This document shows, in pieces, positions 51,328-60,543 of a DNA stretch of 64,000 bases. Source of the stretch: Alteraurantiacibacter buctensis (lineage in GTDB: Bacteria > Pseudomonadota > Alphaproteobacteria > Sphingomonadales > Sphingomonadaceae); NCBI RefSeq assembly GCF_009827655.1, contig NZ_WTYV01000008.1:62001-126000 (forward strand), written 5' to 3'. Numbering within the stretch: the first letter of the stretch is position 1; every line of letters starts with the position of its first letter. The position numbers were made by a program, and so were the translations under genes. The notes under the pieces are model-generated. The model ran no database searches and was not told where the DNA came from. It saw only the letters and a program-made list of their open reading frames with translations.

Positions 51328-52080
51328 ATGGCCCAACTTAGCGAAGAGACCCCCGTCCCCGCCACCCCTTTCTGGAAAGCACCGCTGGGGGCGATCACCC
51401 TGGGCGCAGCGGGCATACTCGCGGTGGGCATGGTGGCTGGCGGCTACCTGCTGGGCGATGGCCTCACCCGCATGAAGATGGCCGAACGCAGCGTCACCGT
51501 GCGCGGCCTTGCCGAGCGCGAGGTTACGGCGGACCTTGCCACCTGGACCATTTCCTATTCCGCCACGGCGACCGACATGGCCAGTGCCCAGGCCAGTGTC
51601 GACGCCAACACCGCCGCCATCCGCACCTTCTTTGACGGGCTGGGATTTCCGGAAGATGCGATCCAGCCGACCGGGGCCAACGTCTCCAGCTATTCGAACA
51701 ACGGGGTGATGACCTACACCGTGCGTCAGCGCATGGCCCTGCGCACCACCGATATCGAGCGCGCCCAGCGGGCCGTGCGCCAGCAGGCCGACCTGGTGCG
51801 GCGCGGGGTGTTGCTGGAGGAGGGTAGCGGGATGAGCTACACCTTCACCAGGCTCAACGACATCAAGCCCGAGATGGTGGCCGAGGCGACCCGCGATGCC
51901 CGCGCATCGGCCGAGCAGTTTGCCGAGGATTCCGCCACCGAAGTGGGCGGCATCCGTTCCGCCACGCAAGGCTATTTCGAGATTGCCGCGCGCGATGGCG
52001 ACACCGGTGGCTGGGGCAGCGCCGATACCCCGTTCAAGACCGTGCGGGTGGTGACCACGGTGGATTTCTACCTGGAATAG
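51328..52080 (+). CDS. SIMPL domain protein
   Basis: A 250-residue membrane-anchored protein. A hydrophobic helix (about residues 19-41) is followed by a periplasmic SIMPL (DUF541) domain with the opening VTVRGLAEREVTADLATWTISY. The later block DARASAEQFAEDSATEVGGI is also typical. SIMPL proteins form ring- or tower-like oligomers; their function is mostly unknown. The gene follows gloA divergently after 97 bp and ends at a strong terminator shared with the convergent TorF gene. Confidence 0.85.
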   Translation: MAQLSEETPVPATPFWKAPLGAITLGAAGILAVGMVAGGYLLGDGLTRMKMAERSVTVRGLAEREVTADLATWTISYSATATDMASAQASVDANTAAIRTFFDGLGFPEDAIQPTGANVSSYSNNGVMTYTVRQRMALRTTDIERAQRAVRQQADLVRRGVLLEEGSGMSYTFTRLNDIKPEMVAEATRDARASAEQFAEDSATEVGGIRSATQGYFEIAARDGDTGGWGSADTPFKTVRVVTTVDFYLE

Positions 52081-52105
52081 CTCGCCTCCGCGAAGCCACA
52101 CAGAA

Positions 52106-52138
52106 AAGGGGCCCGGTCCTTGCCGGACCGGGCCCCTT
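52106..52138. terminator. Strong bidirectional terminator
   Basis: A perfect 14-bp hairpin: AAGGGGCCCGGTCC and GGACCGGGCCCCTT around the loop TTGCC. It is flanked by AAAA on the left and TTCT on the right, in the 79-bp gap between the convergent SIMPL and TorF genes, so it should serve both. Confidence 0.88.
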
Positions 52139-52159
52139 CTCCTGCTGAAGGTAAAAACC

Positions 52160-52891
52160 TTAGAAGCTGGCGCTCAGCGTGACGACGAAGGCATCGTCCA
52201 CGAAGTCGTAAGCCGGGGTGCCGGTGCCTTCGGCGCCGATGTAGGACGCACCCACCGACACGCCGCCGCCCACAGCCACGCTGCCACCCAGGGCCCAGTC
52301 CCAGGCCTTGCCGTTGGGGGTGTAGGTCAGGAAGCCATCGGTGTAGCCCAGGTGGGCGCTCAGCGAGATCGGGGTGTCGGGGATGCCCACGCCCAGATCG
52401 GTCGACAGGTACAGGTTGTCGGTGCCGCCCAGCGAGTCCTGCTCGGGAGCATAGGCCACGCCCAGGGTCAGGGTGGCGGGGCCCACGCCGAAGCCGGTCT
52501 TGCCGTAGAGTTCGACATAATCGAAATCGCCGGCCGGAGCGTTCGGGTAGGCGTAGTAGATCACGCCGACGTCGGCGGTAACGCCGCTGGCGACTTCACC
52601 CGACCAGCCTGCGAACAGGTCCAGTTCGGTGTGGCCATAGCCGACCGAGTTCTCGTCCAGCGACGAGCCCCAGGTGCCGACATAGATGCCGCTGGAGTGC
52701 TTGGCGGTGATACCGGCCTGGGCAGCGATGTCGCCGCCCGACAGGTCGACGCCGCGGAAGCGGTATTCGCTGACGAGAGCGGCAGTGCCGGTGAAGGTGA
52801 TTTCGCTTTCTTCCTGGGCGAAGGCGGGAGCGGCCAGGAGAGCGGAACCGATGAGAGTAGCAGCCATCAGGCTGCGGACGGACGTAAGCAT
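52160..52891 (-). CDS. TorF-family outer-membrane beta-barrel protein
   Basis: A 243-residue outer-membrane protein. The ATG at 52891 has GAGGA 8 bp upstream; one at 52906 is possible but lacks such a site. A signal peptide ends near AFAQ (residue 26). The mature part starts ITFTGTAALVSEYRFRGVDLS, the TorF-family signature, and alternates aromatic and small residues as in a beta barrel. The last residue is Phe (VTLSASF), the usual outer-membrane assembly signal. Putative porin of unknown specificity, transcribed on its own and ending at the shared terminator. Confidence 0.87.
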   Translation of the reverse strand: MLTSVRSLMAATLIGSALLAAPAFAQEESEITFTGTAALVSEYRFRGVDLSGGDIAAQAGITAKHSSGIYVGTWGSSLDENSVGYGHTELDLFAGWSGEVASGVTADVGVIYYAYPNAPAGDFDYVELYGKTGFGVGPATLTLGVAYAPEQDSLGGTDNLYLSTDLGVGIPDTPISLSAHLGYTDGFLTYTPNGKAWDWALGGSVAVGGGVSVGASYIGAEGTGTPAYDFVDDAFVVTLSASF

Positions 52892-53187
52892 GGGCAATTT
52901 CCTCAATTGCTGGTTGAACTTTTATGCCTCGTCCCACCTGCGTCTCCGCGATCCGGCCTCTTTGTTGCGGGCCGATATTCACGAGAACGCAACATAACTG
53001 GCGCGCCATGTTGCATCGCACAAGGATATTGCGCTGCGTTGCCACATTCCGACAGGAAGTGTGGATTTTCTGCATCACATTCATCTACGGGTCAGGCCAA
53101 ACTGCCACAATGGATGCAACCAGCGGTGGAATTGCTGCGCTGCAACGCCTAGGTGACGGTGAACGAAGGACCACATTCCTCACTCCC

Positions 53188-53988
53188 ATGCTGAAATTGC
53201 TGCGATCCCTGCTATCCCGGTCGGAACAGGCCAACCTGCCTGCCGTACCCGCAGGCCAGCGCATCTATGCCGTGGGCGATGTCCACGGCCGGCGCGACCT
53301 GTTCGAGGCGATGGTTGCCGCGATCGAGGAAGACGATGCGCAAGCCACGCCCGCGCGCAGCACGGTGATCCTGCTGGGCGACTTGGTGGATCGCGGCCCC
53401 GATTCGGCTGGCGTGCTGGCCCGTGCCCGCCGCTGGCAGCAGGAGCGCGAGGTGCGCATCCTGTGCGGCAACCACGAGGAGATGTTCCTCAAGAGCTTCG
53501 ACAGCACCGACATGCTGCGCCACTTCATGCGCCACGGCGGTCGCCAGACGGTGGCCAGCTATGGGGTTAGCATGCGGGCCATTTCCGCCGCCGAGGTGGA
53601 GGAAATCCAGGCCATGATGCACCAGGCCGTGCCGCAAGCCGACCGCGAGTTCATGGCGGGGTTCGAGGACATGATCGTGCTGGGCGACTATGTCTTCGTC
53701 CACGCCGGGATCGATCCGCAGGTGCCGATCCACGAGCAGCGCGCGGCGGATCTCCGGTGGATCCGCGAGCCGTTCCTGTCGCACTCCGAACCCTATGACC
53801 AGGTGGTGGTGCACGGCCACACGATCAGCGAGGAGCCCGAACTGCGCGGCAACCGCATCGGCATCGATACAGGTGCCTACGCCAGCAACCGCCTGACCGG
53901 CCTGGTGCTGGAAGGCTCCACCCGCCGCCTGATCGAGGTGCGCTCCGACGAGGATGGCCAGGTCAGCGTGGCGAAGCGCGCGGCCTGA
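53188..53988 (+). CDS. PP2A-type metallophosphoesterase
   Basis: A 266-residue phosphoesterase. The ATG at 53188 was chosen because homology starts soon after; the frame is open upstream without recognisable sequence. The three calcineurin-like blocks are intact: GDVHGRRDLF near residue 31, LLGDLVDRGPDS near residue 60 and CGNHEEMF near residue 92, with a later HAGIDP and VHGHT. These coordinate two metals. It resembles bacterial serine/threonine phosphatases of the PrpA/ApaH-like group; the substrate may be a phosphoprotein or a dinucleotide. It diverges from the TorF gene and ends 23 bp before rnpB. Confidence 0.85.
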   Translation: MLKLLRSLLSRSEQANLPAVPAGQRIYAVGDVHGRRDLFEAMVAAIEEDDAQATPARSTVILLGDLVDRGPDSAGVLARARRWQQEREVRILCGNHEEMFLKSFDSTDMLRHFMRHGGRQTVASYGVSMRAISAAEVEEIQAMMHQAVPQADREFMAGFEDMIVLGDYVFVHAGIDPQVPIHEQRAADLRWIREPFLSHSEPYDQVVVHGHTISEEPELRGNRIGIDTGAYASNRLTGLVLEGSTRRLIEVRSDEDGQVSVAKRAA

Positions 53989-54011
53989 GGGCGAAAGCGG
54001 GCAGGATAGAG

Positions 54012-54410
<399 letters not shown>

Positions 54411-54418
54411 CGAGCGCC

Positions 54419-54447
54419 GATGTAGGGCAGGGCAGGCAGGTAGGCAA
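54419..54447 (-). promoter_or_regulatory. Promoter of rnpB
   Basis: On the minus strand, TTGCCT (54447-54442) and TACATC (54424-54419) are separated by exactly 17 bp. Transcription starting about 7 bp downstream would begin near 54412, in agreement with the 5' end of RNase P RNA deduced from P1 pairing. Confidence 0.6.
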
Positions 54448-54511
54448 CCTTGCTGCGGGCTGCACGCCCGATTCAGCCCCGCCGCAGCGCCGGTGGTAGA
54501 GAAGGATCAGC

Positions 54512-55147
54512 ATGAAACCGATTCGCCTTGCCCTGCTCGCCGCCCTTGTCCTCGCCCCAGTGGGCCTGGCCGCCATGCCCGCTGCCAGCCAGTGGGAGAT
54601 CGGCCCCTGGGTGCGCGGTCGCAACTATTCCGAAGGGATGCCCGCCAATCCTGACCCTGTTCCCGGTGGCGGCGTGCGCTTTGCCTTTCCGCAAGGCTCG
54701 CGCGGGCAGGTGGACGCGATGACCACCGCCATCGGCCCGCTGGACGGCGCGCGCAGCATCACCATCCGTTACCGGGTAGATGCCGCCCCCGGCACCCGCT
54801 TCGCGGCGGTGGAGACGCCGGAGATGCCAGCCACCGTCTCGCTCTATTTCCAGCGCGCGGGCGACACCTGGACCGGTCGCGGCCGCTATGGCTCGTACCG
54901 CTGGTATGCGCCGGGCGAGGCGGTGATCCCGCTGGAACCGGGCGAGCGGACCGTGACCGTGCGGCTGGATGCCGGTTGGACCAACGTCAACGGCAAGCCG
55001 GTGAGCGATGACCCCGCCGGCTTCGCCGCCGCCCGCGCCGAAGCCGCCACCCTGGGCCTCGCCTTCGGCTCACTCAGCCGTCGCAGCCACGGTGTCCATG
55101 CGGACGGGCGGGCGAGCTTTACGCTGCTGGGGCTGCGGGTCGACTAG
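54512..55147 (+). CDS. Exported protein of unknown function
   Basis: A 211-residue protein with a clear signal peptide (MKPIRLALLAALVLAPVGL, cleavage near residue 25). The ATG follows AAGGA. The rest is a soluble, beta-rich domain with SITIRYRVDAAPGTRF and TLGLAFGSLSRRSHGVH as its more ordered stretches; no family that I can name. It has a carbohydrate-binding-like look, but that is only an impression. It is divergent from rnpB. Confidence 0.6.
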   Translation: MKPIRLALLAALVLAPVGLAAMPAASQWEIGPWVRGRNYSEGMPANPDPVPGGGVRFAFPQGSRGQVDAMTTAIGPLDGARSITIRYRVDAAPGTRFAAVETPEMPATVSLYFQRAGDTWTGRGRYGSYRWYAPGEAVIPLEPGERTVTVRLDAGWTNVNGKPVSDDPAGFAAARAEAATLGLAFGSLSRRSHGVHADGRASFTLLGLRVD

Positions 55148-55177
55148 GCTGCCGGCGTTGCATCACCGAACAGCCGA

Positions 55178-55471
55178 ATGGTATGCAGGCTGATGCGCTG
55201 GTTTTTTGCCTATCACCGCCGCCTGATGGATCGGCTTTACCACGGCAACCTGTTCAGCGGCCCAGACAAGCTGGAGCATATGGCTCCATTCCTCGTAGGA
55301 ATGGGCTTGGTGATAGTGGTTGCTTACCTCTTTGGCCCCATCGGAAAGCCGGTAAGAATCTGGTTGGTTGCGGCCCTGTGCGGACCGGGTGCGATTTGGT
55401 TCGTCTACGTGTTGTTTCATGAATTGCGTTCGCTCCCGGGAAGGTATCGCAGACACCGCGAACTGGAATAA
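55178..55471 (+). CDS. Small membrane protein of unknown function
   Basis: Up to 97 residues; an ATG at 55193 (MRWFFAYHRRLM) may be the true start. Two membrane helices are predicted (about residues 37-53 and 61-80) between basic ends. The codon use is less GC-biased at third positions than in the neighbours, so it could be a recently acquired or poorly conserved gene. It converges on the amidase gene (18-bp gap). Function unknown. Confidence 0.45.
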   Translation: MVCRLMRWFFAYHRRLMDRLYHGNLFSGPDKLEHMAPFLVGMGLVIVVAYLFGPIGKPVRIWLVAALCGPGAIWFVYVLFHELRSLPGRYRRHRELE

Positions 55472-55489
55472 CCGGCCAACCCCGGATCA

Positions 55490-56212
55490 CTACCGCGCCC
55501 GCCCCTCATCGCGGTCCAGCAGCAACTGGAACAGGATCGCCCGGCATTCGCCATCGGCCATGCCGTCGATCGTCTCGGGCCGCCAGCGGCGCTGGAAGGC
55601 TTCGATGGCTTTCCCGGCATCGGAAATGTCATAGCCATAGCGTTCCAGTGCCAGCAGGAAGGCGCCATCATTGCCGAAGGGATCGCCCAGGTTCAGCTTT
55701 TCCGGGCGCGGCAGGCACAGTTTCCAGCGGGCGAGGCGATCCCACGGGAAAAGCTCTCCGGGGTCCACCTTGCGGGCCGGGGCAATGTCCGAGTGGGCGA
55801 CCACGTTGGCATAGGGGATCTTGTAGCGCCGCACGATGGAATCGAGCAGCGGGATCAGCGCTTCGATCTGCGCCTCGGCAAAGGGGCGATAGCCCAGCGC
55901 GTGGCCTGGATGGTCCAGCTCGATGCCGATGGAGGCGCTGTTCACGTCTGCCTGCCCGCGCCAGAAGCTCTTGCCCGCATGCCAGGCGCGCTTGTCTTCC
56001 GGCACCAGCCGGATCACCTCGCCCTCTTCGGTAATGCAATAGTGGGCGGAAACTTCGGCCGCCGGATCGCACATCCGCTCCAGCGCGGTCTCCACCGGCT
56101 TCATCTCGGTATAATGCAGCACCACCATGTCGATGGGGCATTTGCGCTCGTTCCAGTTGGGCGATGGGTGGTCCCGATGGATCACCGGCTCGCGCGGGAA
56201 CGGGCTGGGCAT
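55490..56212 (-). CDS. N-acetylmuramoyl-L-alanine amidase (AmpD-like)
   Basis: A 240-residue amidase-2 (PGRP-type) zinc enzyme that cleaves the amide bond between muramic acid and L-Ala, in murein recycling or remodelling. Zinc ligands are seen as His in VVLHYTEM near residue 33 and His in VVAHSDIAPARKVDPG near residue 142; the KxDPG motif is typical of AmpD/AmiD. A C-terminal peptidoglycan-binding helix unit (ISDAGKAIEAFQRRWRPE) makes it more like AmiD than cytoplasmic AmpD, but I see no signal peptide. It is 9 bp downstream of the ChpT-like gene. Confidence 0.88.
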   Translation of the reverse strand: MPSPFPREPVIHRDHPSPNWNERKCPIDMVVLHYTEMKPVETALERMCDPAAEVSAHYCITEEGEVIRLVPEDKRAWHAGKSFWRGQADVNSASIGIELDHPGHALGYRPFAEAQIEALIPLLDSIVRRYKIPYANVVAHSDIAPARKVDPGELFPWDRLARWKLCLPRPEKLNLGDPFGNDGAFLLALERYGYDISDAGKAIEAFQRRWRPETIDGMADGECRAILFQLLLDRDEGRAR

Positions 56213-56221
56213 CTCCGGGCG

Positions 56222-56890
56222 TTACCCGATCAGGTCGGTGGGGGCGGGCATGGTAGCCCCCAGCACCAGCATGTCCGGGCCGTGGACCGCCTGTAGCTTG
56301 CCGCCTTGTTCCTTGGCCAGCAGGTGCAGCATGTGGGCGGGGGCCGTGCGGCCGGACAGGTCGCCGGTGGGCAGGACCCCTTCCAGTGCCTGGCCGATAG
56401 TGGCGTCGAAGGCGATGCGCGGGCCGGTGGCGCGGATCACGATCTCGGTCATGCCCGCCCCATCCTTATTGGCGCGCGTTTCCGCCCCCACCAGCAGCAC
56501 GCCGCCGCGCACCAGCGCGTCCATGCCGATGGCCGCCAGGTTCAGCAGGGCTTTCACCGCCGGCTTGGCCAGCTTGGGTTCGGCCACCACCCATTCCAGG
56601 CTCAGCCGTTCGTTGGCGGAGACCAGCGAGGCGATCAGGCTGCGCGGTTCCTCGGTGGGGACCATCTCGCCGAAGCCACCCGCGGCGCCAAAGGCCAGGC
56701 GGAAGAACTTGAGCTTGTCGGCACTGGCCTTGGCGCTCTGTTCCAGCAGTTCCATGCAGCGGGCCCGCATCTCGGGATCACGCTCGTCCGCCAGCAGCTC
56801 CAGCCCGTTGCTGATCGCCCCCACGGGGCTCAGCAGGTCATGGCACAGGCGCGAGCAGAGGAGGGCGGCAAGATCGAGTTGCGATGTCAT
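56222..56890 (-). CDS. chpT: Histidine phosphotransferase ChpT
   Basis: A 222-residue homologue of Caulobacter ChpT, which relays phosphate from CckA to CtrA and CpdR in cell-cycle control. The DHp-like helix has the phospho-accepting His in SRLCHDLLSPVGAISNGLELL at about residue 17. The C-terminal part is the degenerate ATPase-like domain found in ChpT (VRGGVLLVGAET, LLAKEQGGKLQAV). Length and order fit the family. It is upstream of the amidase gene and divergent from rluD (82 bp). Confidence 0.87.
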   Translation of the reverse strand: MTSQLDLAALLCSRLCHDLLSPVGAISNGLELLADERDPEMRARCMELLEQSAKASADKLKFFRLAFGAAGGFGEMVPTEEPRSLIASLVSANERLSLEWVVAEPKLAKPAVKALLNLAAIGMDALVRGGVLLVGAETRANKDGAGMTEIVIRATGPRIAFDATIGQALEGVLPTGDLSGRTAPAHMLHLLAKEQGGKLQAVHGPDMLVLGATMPAPTDLIG

Positions 56891-56972
56891 GCCAGCGCTT
56901 TAGCCATGTGGGGCACGGGTGGGAAGCGCCCAGACGCTTGTCGCATCGCCATTTGGCGCTACCACAGGGCCG

Positions 56973-57926
56973 ATGACCGCTGAGCAGACCCTTTCCGGCA
57001 CCATTCCCGAAGCCGGCCGGCTGGACAAGGTGCTGGCCGATTGCACCGGTTTGTCACGAGAGCGGGTCAAGGCGCTGATTCAGGACGGAAAGGTGCTGGT
57101 GGACGGCAGGCCCGCCGGCAGCGCATCGGGCAAGGCTCAAGTTAACTCCAGCTATTCAATCCACCTTCCGCCCCCGGATGATCCACAGGCCCGTCCACAG
57201 GATATCCCCATCGTGGTGGCCTGGGAGGATGAACACCTGATCGTGGTCGACAAGCCGGCCGGCATGGTGGTCCACCCGGCGGCGGGCAACCCCGATGGCA
57301 CGCTGGTCAACGCCCTGCTGCACCACTGCGCGGGCGGGCTGTCCGGCATCGGCGGGGTGGCGCGGCCGGGCATCGTCCACCGCATTGACAAGGATACCAG
57401 CGGCCTGCTGGTGGTGGCCAAGAGCGACGTGGCGCACGAAGGCCTCGCCCGCCAGTTCGCCGACCACTCGCTGGAACGGGCCTACCTGGCGGTGACGCAA
57501 GGCCACCCGATGCCCCCCGCCGGCACGATCCGCGCCCGCCTGGGCCGGTCTGACGCTGACCGCAAGAAGATGGCCGTTCTCCCTGACACCAGCAGCCGGG
57601 GCAAGCATGCCGTTACCCATTACCGCACGCTGGAGCGGCTGGACCATTGCGCGCTGGTGGAATGCCGGCTGGAAACCGGGCGCACCCACCAGGTGCGCGT
57701 TCACCTTGCATCAATCGGCCATCCGCTAGTGGGGGATCCTGTCTATGGCCGACCGTCATCAGCACTCCGCCCGCTTCTCAGGGAGCTGGGATTTCACCGC
57801 CAGGCCCTCCATGCCGCAGTGCTGGGATTCATCCACCCTGTCACCGGCGAACGGGTCCGCTGCGAATCCGCACTGCCCGCCGATATGCGGGAACTGATCG
57901 ACAAAACCGGCCATTCAAATCGATGA
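56973..57926 (+). CDS. rluD: 23S rRNA pseudouridine synthase RluD
   Basis: Modifies uridines in helix 69 of 23S rRNA. The ATG at 56973 gives 317 residues with an N-terminal S4 RNA-binding domain (RLDKVLADCTGLSRERVKALI). The RluA-family catalytic domain contains the catalytic Asp in HRIDKDTSGLLVVAK near residue 139. The Gly-Arg-Thr-His-Gln motif (LETGRTHQVRVHL) follows. It is 123 bp upstream of rpoH, a neighbour pair common in alphaproteobacteria. Confidence 0.92.
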   Translation: MTAEQTLSGTIPEAGRLDKVLADCTGLSRERVKALIQDGKVLVDGRPAGSASGKAQVNSSYSIHLPPPDDPQARPQDIPIVVAWEDEHLIVVDKPAGMVVHPAAGNPDGTLVNALLHHCAGGLSGIGGVARPGIVHRIDKDTSGLLVVAKSDVAHEGLARQFADHSLERAYLAVTQGHPMPPAGTIRARLGRSDADRKKMAVLPDTSSRGKHAVTHYRTLERLDHCALVECRLETGRTHQVRVHLASIGHPLVGDPVYGRPSSALRPLLRELGFHRQALHAAVLGFIHPVTGERVRCESALPADMRELIDKTGHSNR

Positions 57927-58049
57927 AATGCGCACTATCTGTACGCCGTTCGTCTATAGTGACGGGCCAATAATGTGGCTGCAGAGTGATTCAGGTGCCC
58001 GGCAGGGGCCTGCGAAGTGCAGTCGACGCGAAGAAAGGTTAGGGACCTA

Positions 58050-58952
58050 GTGAGCAACAAGCGTACTTCGATGCCGGTGCTGGGGGGCGAGCAGAGCCTC
58101 AACCGCTATCTGGCAGAGATCAAGAAATTCCCCGTGCTGACGGCCGAGCAGGAATACATGCTGGCCAAGCGCTATCGCGAACACGAAGACCCGGAAGCCG
58201 CCGCGCAGCTGGTGACCAGCCACCTGCGCCTGGTGGCCAAGATCGCCATGGGCTACCGCGGCTATGGCCTGCCGGTCAGCGACCTGATTTCCGAAGGCAA
58301 CGTGGGCCTGATGCAGGGCGTGAAGAAGTTCGAGCCCGATCGCGGTTTCCGCCTGGCGACCTATGCCATGTGGTGGATCAAGGCCAGCATCCAGGAATTC
58401 ATCCTGCGCTCGTGGAGCCTCGTCAAGATGGGCACCACGGCGGCGCAGAAGAAGCTGTTCTTCAACCTTCGCCGGATGAAGAAGCAGCTCGAAGCCTATG
58501 AGGATGCCGACCTTTCGCCGGAGAACCTGGCCAAGATCGCGACCGACCTGGGCGTGCCCGAGCAGGAAGTGATCAACATGAACCGGCGCATGATGATGGG
58601 CGGCGACGGCTCGCTCAACGTCGCCATGCGCAACGGCGAGGAAGGCAGCGGCGAGTGGCAGGATTTCCTGGCCGACGACCGCCCCCTGCAGGACGTGGTG
58701 GTGGCCGAGGCCGAAGAGGCCGACCTGCGCCGCGAAATGCTGGTGGAGGCGATGGACAGCCTGAACGACCGCGAGAAGCACATCCTCACCCAGCGCCGCC
58801 TGGTGGACGAACCGCAGACGCTGGAGGAGCTGAGCCAGACCTACGACGTCAGCCGCGAACGCATCCGCCAGATCGAGGTACGCGCCTTCGAAAAGCTGCA
58901 AAAGGCGATGCAGCGGATTGCCGGGGAACGGCTGCTGCCGGCGGCGGCGTAA
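58050..58952 (+). CDS. rpoH: RNA polymerase sigma-32 (heat-shock sigma)
   Basis: Directs RNA polymerase to heat-shock promoters. A GTG at 58050 with an AGGGA-type site gives 300 residues; an ATG at 58071 would remove seven. Region 1.2/2.1 starts LNRYLAEIKKFPVLTAEQEYMLA. Region 2 holds HLRLVAKIAMGYRGYGLP and FEPDRGFRLATYAMWWIKASIQEFILRSW-like sequence. The RpoH box QKKLFFNLRRMKK is diagnostic. Region 4 ends with YDVSRERIRQIEVRAFEKLQ. It stops just before a strong terminator. Confidence 0.95.
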   Translation: MSNKRTSMPVLGGEQSLNRYLAEIKKFPVLTAEQEYMLAKRYREHEDPEAAAQLVTSHLRLVAKIAMGYRGYGLPVSDLISEGNVGLMQGVKKFEPDRGFRLATYAMWWIKASIQEFILRSWSLVKMGTTAAQKKLFFNLRRMKKQLEAYEDADLSPENLAKIATDLGVPEQEVINMNRRMMMGGDGSLNVAMRNGEEGSGEWQDFLADDRPLQDVVVAEAEEADLRREMLVEAMDSLNDREKHILTQRRLVDEPQTLEELSQTYDVSRERIRQIEVRAFEKLQKAMQRIAGERLLPAAA

Positions 58953-58974
58953 GCGCCAGCTTGAGCAGATAACA

Positions 58975-59005
58975 AGGGGGCCGGGCAGCGATGTCCGGCC
59001 CCTTT
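58975..59005 (+). terminator. Terminator downstream of rpoH
   Basis: Arms GGGGCCGG (58977-58984) and CCGGCCCC (58995-59002) pair perfectly around a 10-nt loop, with TTT following and AA before. It lies 23 bp after the rpoH stop and 10 bp before the convergent SDR gene end, so it may serve both. Confidence 0.8.
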
Positions 59006-59014
59006 GCTTTGCGA

Positions 59015-59761
59015 TCAGTAAGCCTTCGCCAATATCGCCACCACCTGATCGAACCGCCCCTCGGCTTCGGCATCACGCAGGAACCTGACATTCTGCGTCA
59101 GCACTTCGGGCGGGGTGGGCTCTGCCGCGAACTGGGCCATCGTTTCGGCGATGAAAGCGTCCAGCGGCATGAACGATTGCTCCTCGCTCTGGCCCGGGGT
59201 CAGCTCGGTCCGGACGCCGGGCGGGGCCACTTCGATCACCTCAACCCTGCCGGCCAGCTTCGCGCGCAGCGAAACGGTGTAGCTGTGCAGCGCCGCCTTG
59301 GTGGCAGAATAGGTGGCCGTGGCGGGCAGCGGCACGAAGGCGAGGCCGCTGGTTACATTGACGATGGCGGCGTTCGGCTGGGCGGACAGGTGGCCGATCA
59401 GCGCGTCGATCAGGCGGATGGGGCCCAGCAGGTTGGTTTCCACCATCGCCTCCGCCGCAGACAGGTCGCGCGCGGCGGTCACGTCCTCGTGCATCATCAC
59501 CCCGGCGTTGTTGACCAGCACGTTGAGCGCGGGGAAGCGGGCAGTTACCTCGGCGGCGAAGCGCGCGATGTCTCGCGCGCTGGCGGCATCCAGCGTCATC
59601 GCGTGGATTGACGGGTGGCCTTCCGCCGTTCCGGCCAGTGCTTCTGCCTTGCGCCCGGCCACAATCACCGTGTTGCCGTTCTGCGCCCACCAGCGCGCCA
59701 TGCCCCGGCCAATGCCGCTGCCGCCGCCCGTGACGAGGATGGTATTGCCGCTGGGTTTCAT
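59015..59761 (-). CDS. Short-chain dehydrogenase/reductase
   Basis: A 248-residue classical SDR. The ATG at 59761 begins MKPSGNTILVTGGGSGIGRG, placing the cofactor-binding TGGGSGIG motif at residues 11-18; the frame is open upstream without homology. NNAG is near residue 87, and the catalytic Ser and YxxxK are in VTSG and YSATKAAL near residues 138-155. The pattern (TGGGSGIGRGMA, FVPLPATATYSATKAAL) resembles DltE-like oxidoreductases. Substrate unknown. It is convergent with rpoH and divergent from mtgA. Confidence 0.88.
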   Translation of the reverse strand: MKPSGNTILVTGGGSGIGRGMARWWAQNGNTVIVAGRKAEALAGTAEGHPSIHAMTLDAASARDIARFAAEVTARFPALNVLVNNAGVMMHEDVTAARDLSAAEAMVETNLLGPIRLIDALIGHLSAQPNAAIVNVTSGLAFVPLPATATYSATKAALHSYTVSLRAKLAGRVEVIEVAPPGVRTELTPGQSEEQSFMPLDAFIAETMAQFAAEPTPPEVLTQNVRFLRDAEAEGRFDQVVAILAKAY

Positions 59762-59866
59762 GGGATTGCGCTCCGGATGGGTCAGGTAGCCCGAAGATAG
59801 GGCGAGAGCCGATTGGGGCAAGCACCCGCTTCCAACCGCCGCTCTTCCGCGCTAAGCGCTGGGCCA

Positions 59867-60538
59867 ATGGCTTCCCGCATCGTCACCTGGGCCGGCAAGG
59901 CCGCGCTTGTCTGGATCGCGCTCAGCCTGATGCTGGTGGTGCTGTTTCGCTTCGTGCCGGTTACCTATACCCTGACCATGCTGTTCGACGAGAACCCCGT
60001 CACCCGTGACTGGGAGCCGCTCTCCCGCATCGACCGCAACATGGTGAGCGCGGTGATCGCGGCGGAGGACGGCAAGTTCTGCAGCCACAACGGGTTCGAT
60101 ACCGAGGCGATCGAGCAGGCGCTGGAGGAGGCGGCCGAAGGCGGGCGCCAGCGTGGTGCTTCCACCATCAGCCAGCAGACCGCCAAGAACGTGTTCCTGT
60201 GGCAGGGCGGCGGCTGGTTCCGCAAGGGGCTGGAGGCCTGGTTCACCTTCCTGATCGAGACGCTGTGGGACAAGCGGCGGATCATGGAAGTCTACCTCAA
60301 CGTGGCCGAGACCGGCATCGGCACCTATGGCGTGGAGGCGGGCAGCCAGCGCTATTTCCAGCACTCTGCCGCGCGGCTGACGCGGGACGAGGCCAGCCGC
60401 ATGGCCGCCGCGCTGCCCAGCCCGAAGACGCGCGAAGTGGTCAGCCCCGGAGGCTTCACCCGCCGCTATGGCAACACCATCGAGGCGCGCATCGGCGTGG
60501 TCCGGCGTGATGCGCTGGACGCCTGCGTCTACGACTGA
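59867..60538 (+). CDS. mtgA: Monofunctional peptidoglycan glycosyltransferase MtgA
   Basis: Polymerises lipid II glycan chains at the inner membrane (GT51 family) without a transpeptidase domain. The ATG at 59867 gives 223 residues with an N-terminal membrane anchor (residues 9-30). The GT51 motifs are intact: the catalytic Glu in AAEDGKFCSHNGFD near residue 65, then RGASTISQQTAKNVFLW near residue 93 and a final RRIMEVYLNVAETGIGTYG block. Length is normal for MtgA. The CDF gene follows 5 bp downstream. Confidence 0.93.
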   Translation: MASRIVTWAGKAALVWIALSLMLVVLFRFVPVTYTLTMLFDENPVTRDWEPLSRIDRNMVSAVIAAEDGKFCSHNGFDTEAIEQALEEAAEGGRQRGASTISQQTAKNVFLWQGGGWFRKGLEAWFTFLIETLWDKRRIMEVYLNVAETGIGTYGVEAGSQRYFQHSAARLTRDEASRMAAALPSPKTREVVSPGGFTRRYGNTIEARIGVVRRDALDACVYD

Positions 60539-60543
60539 GCGGC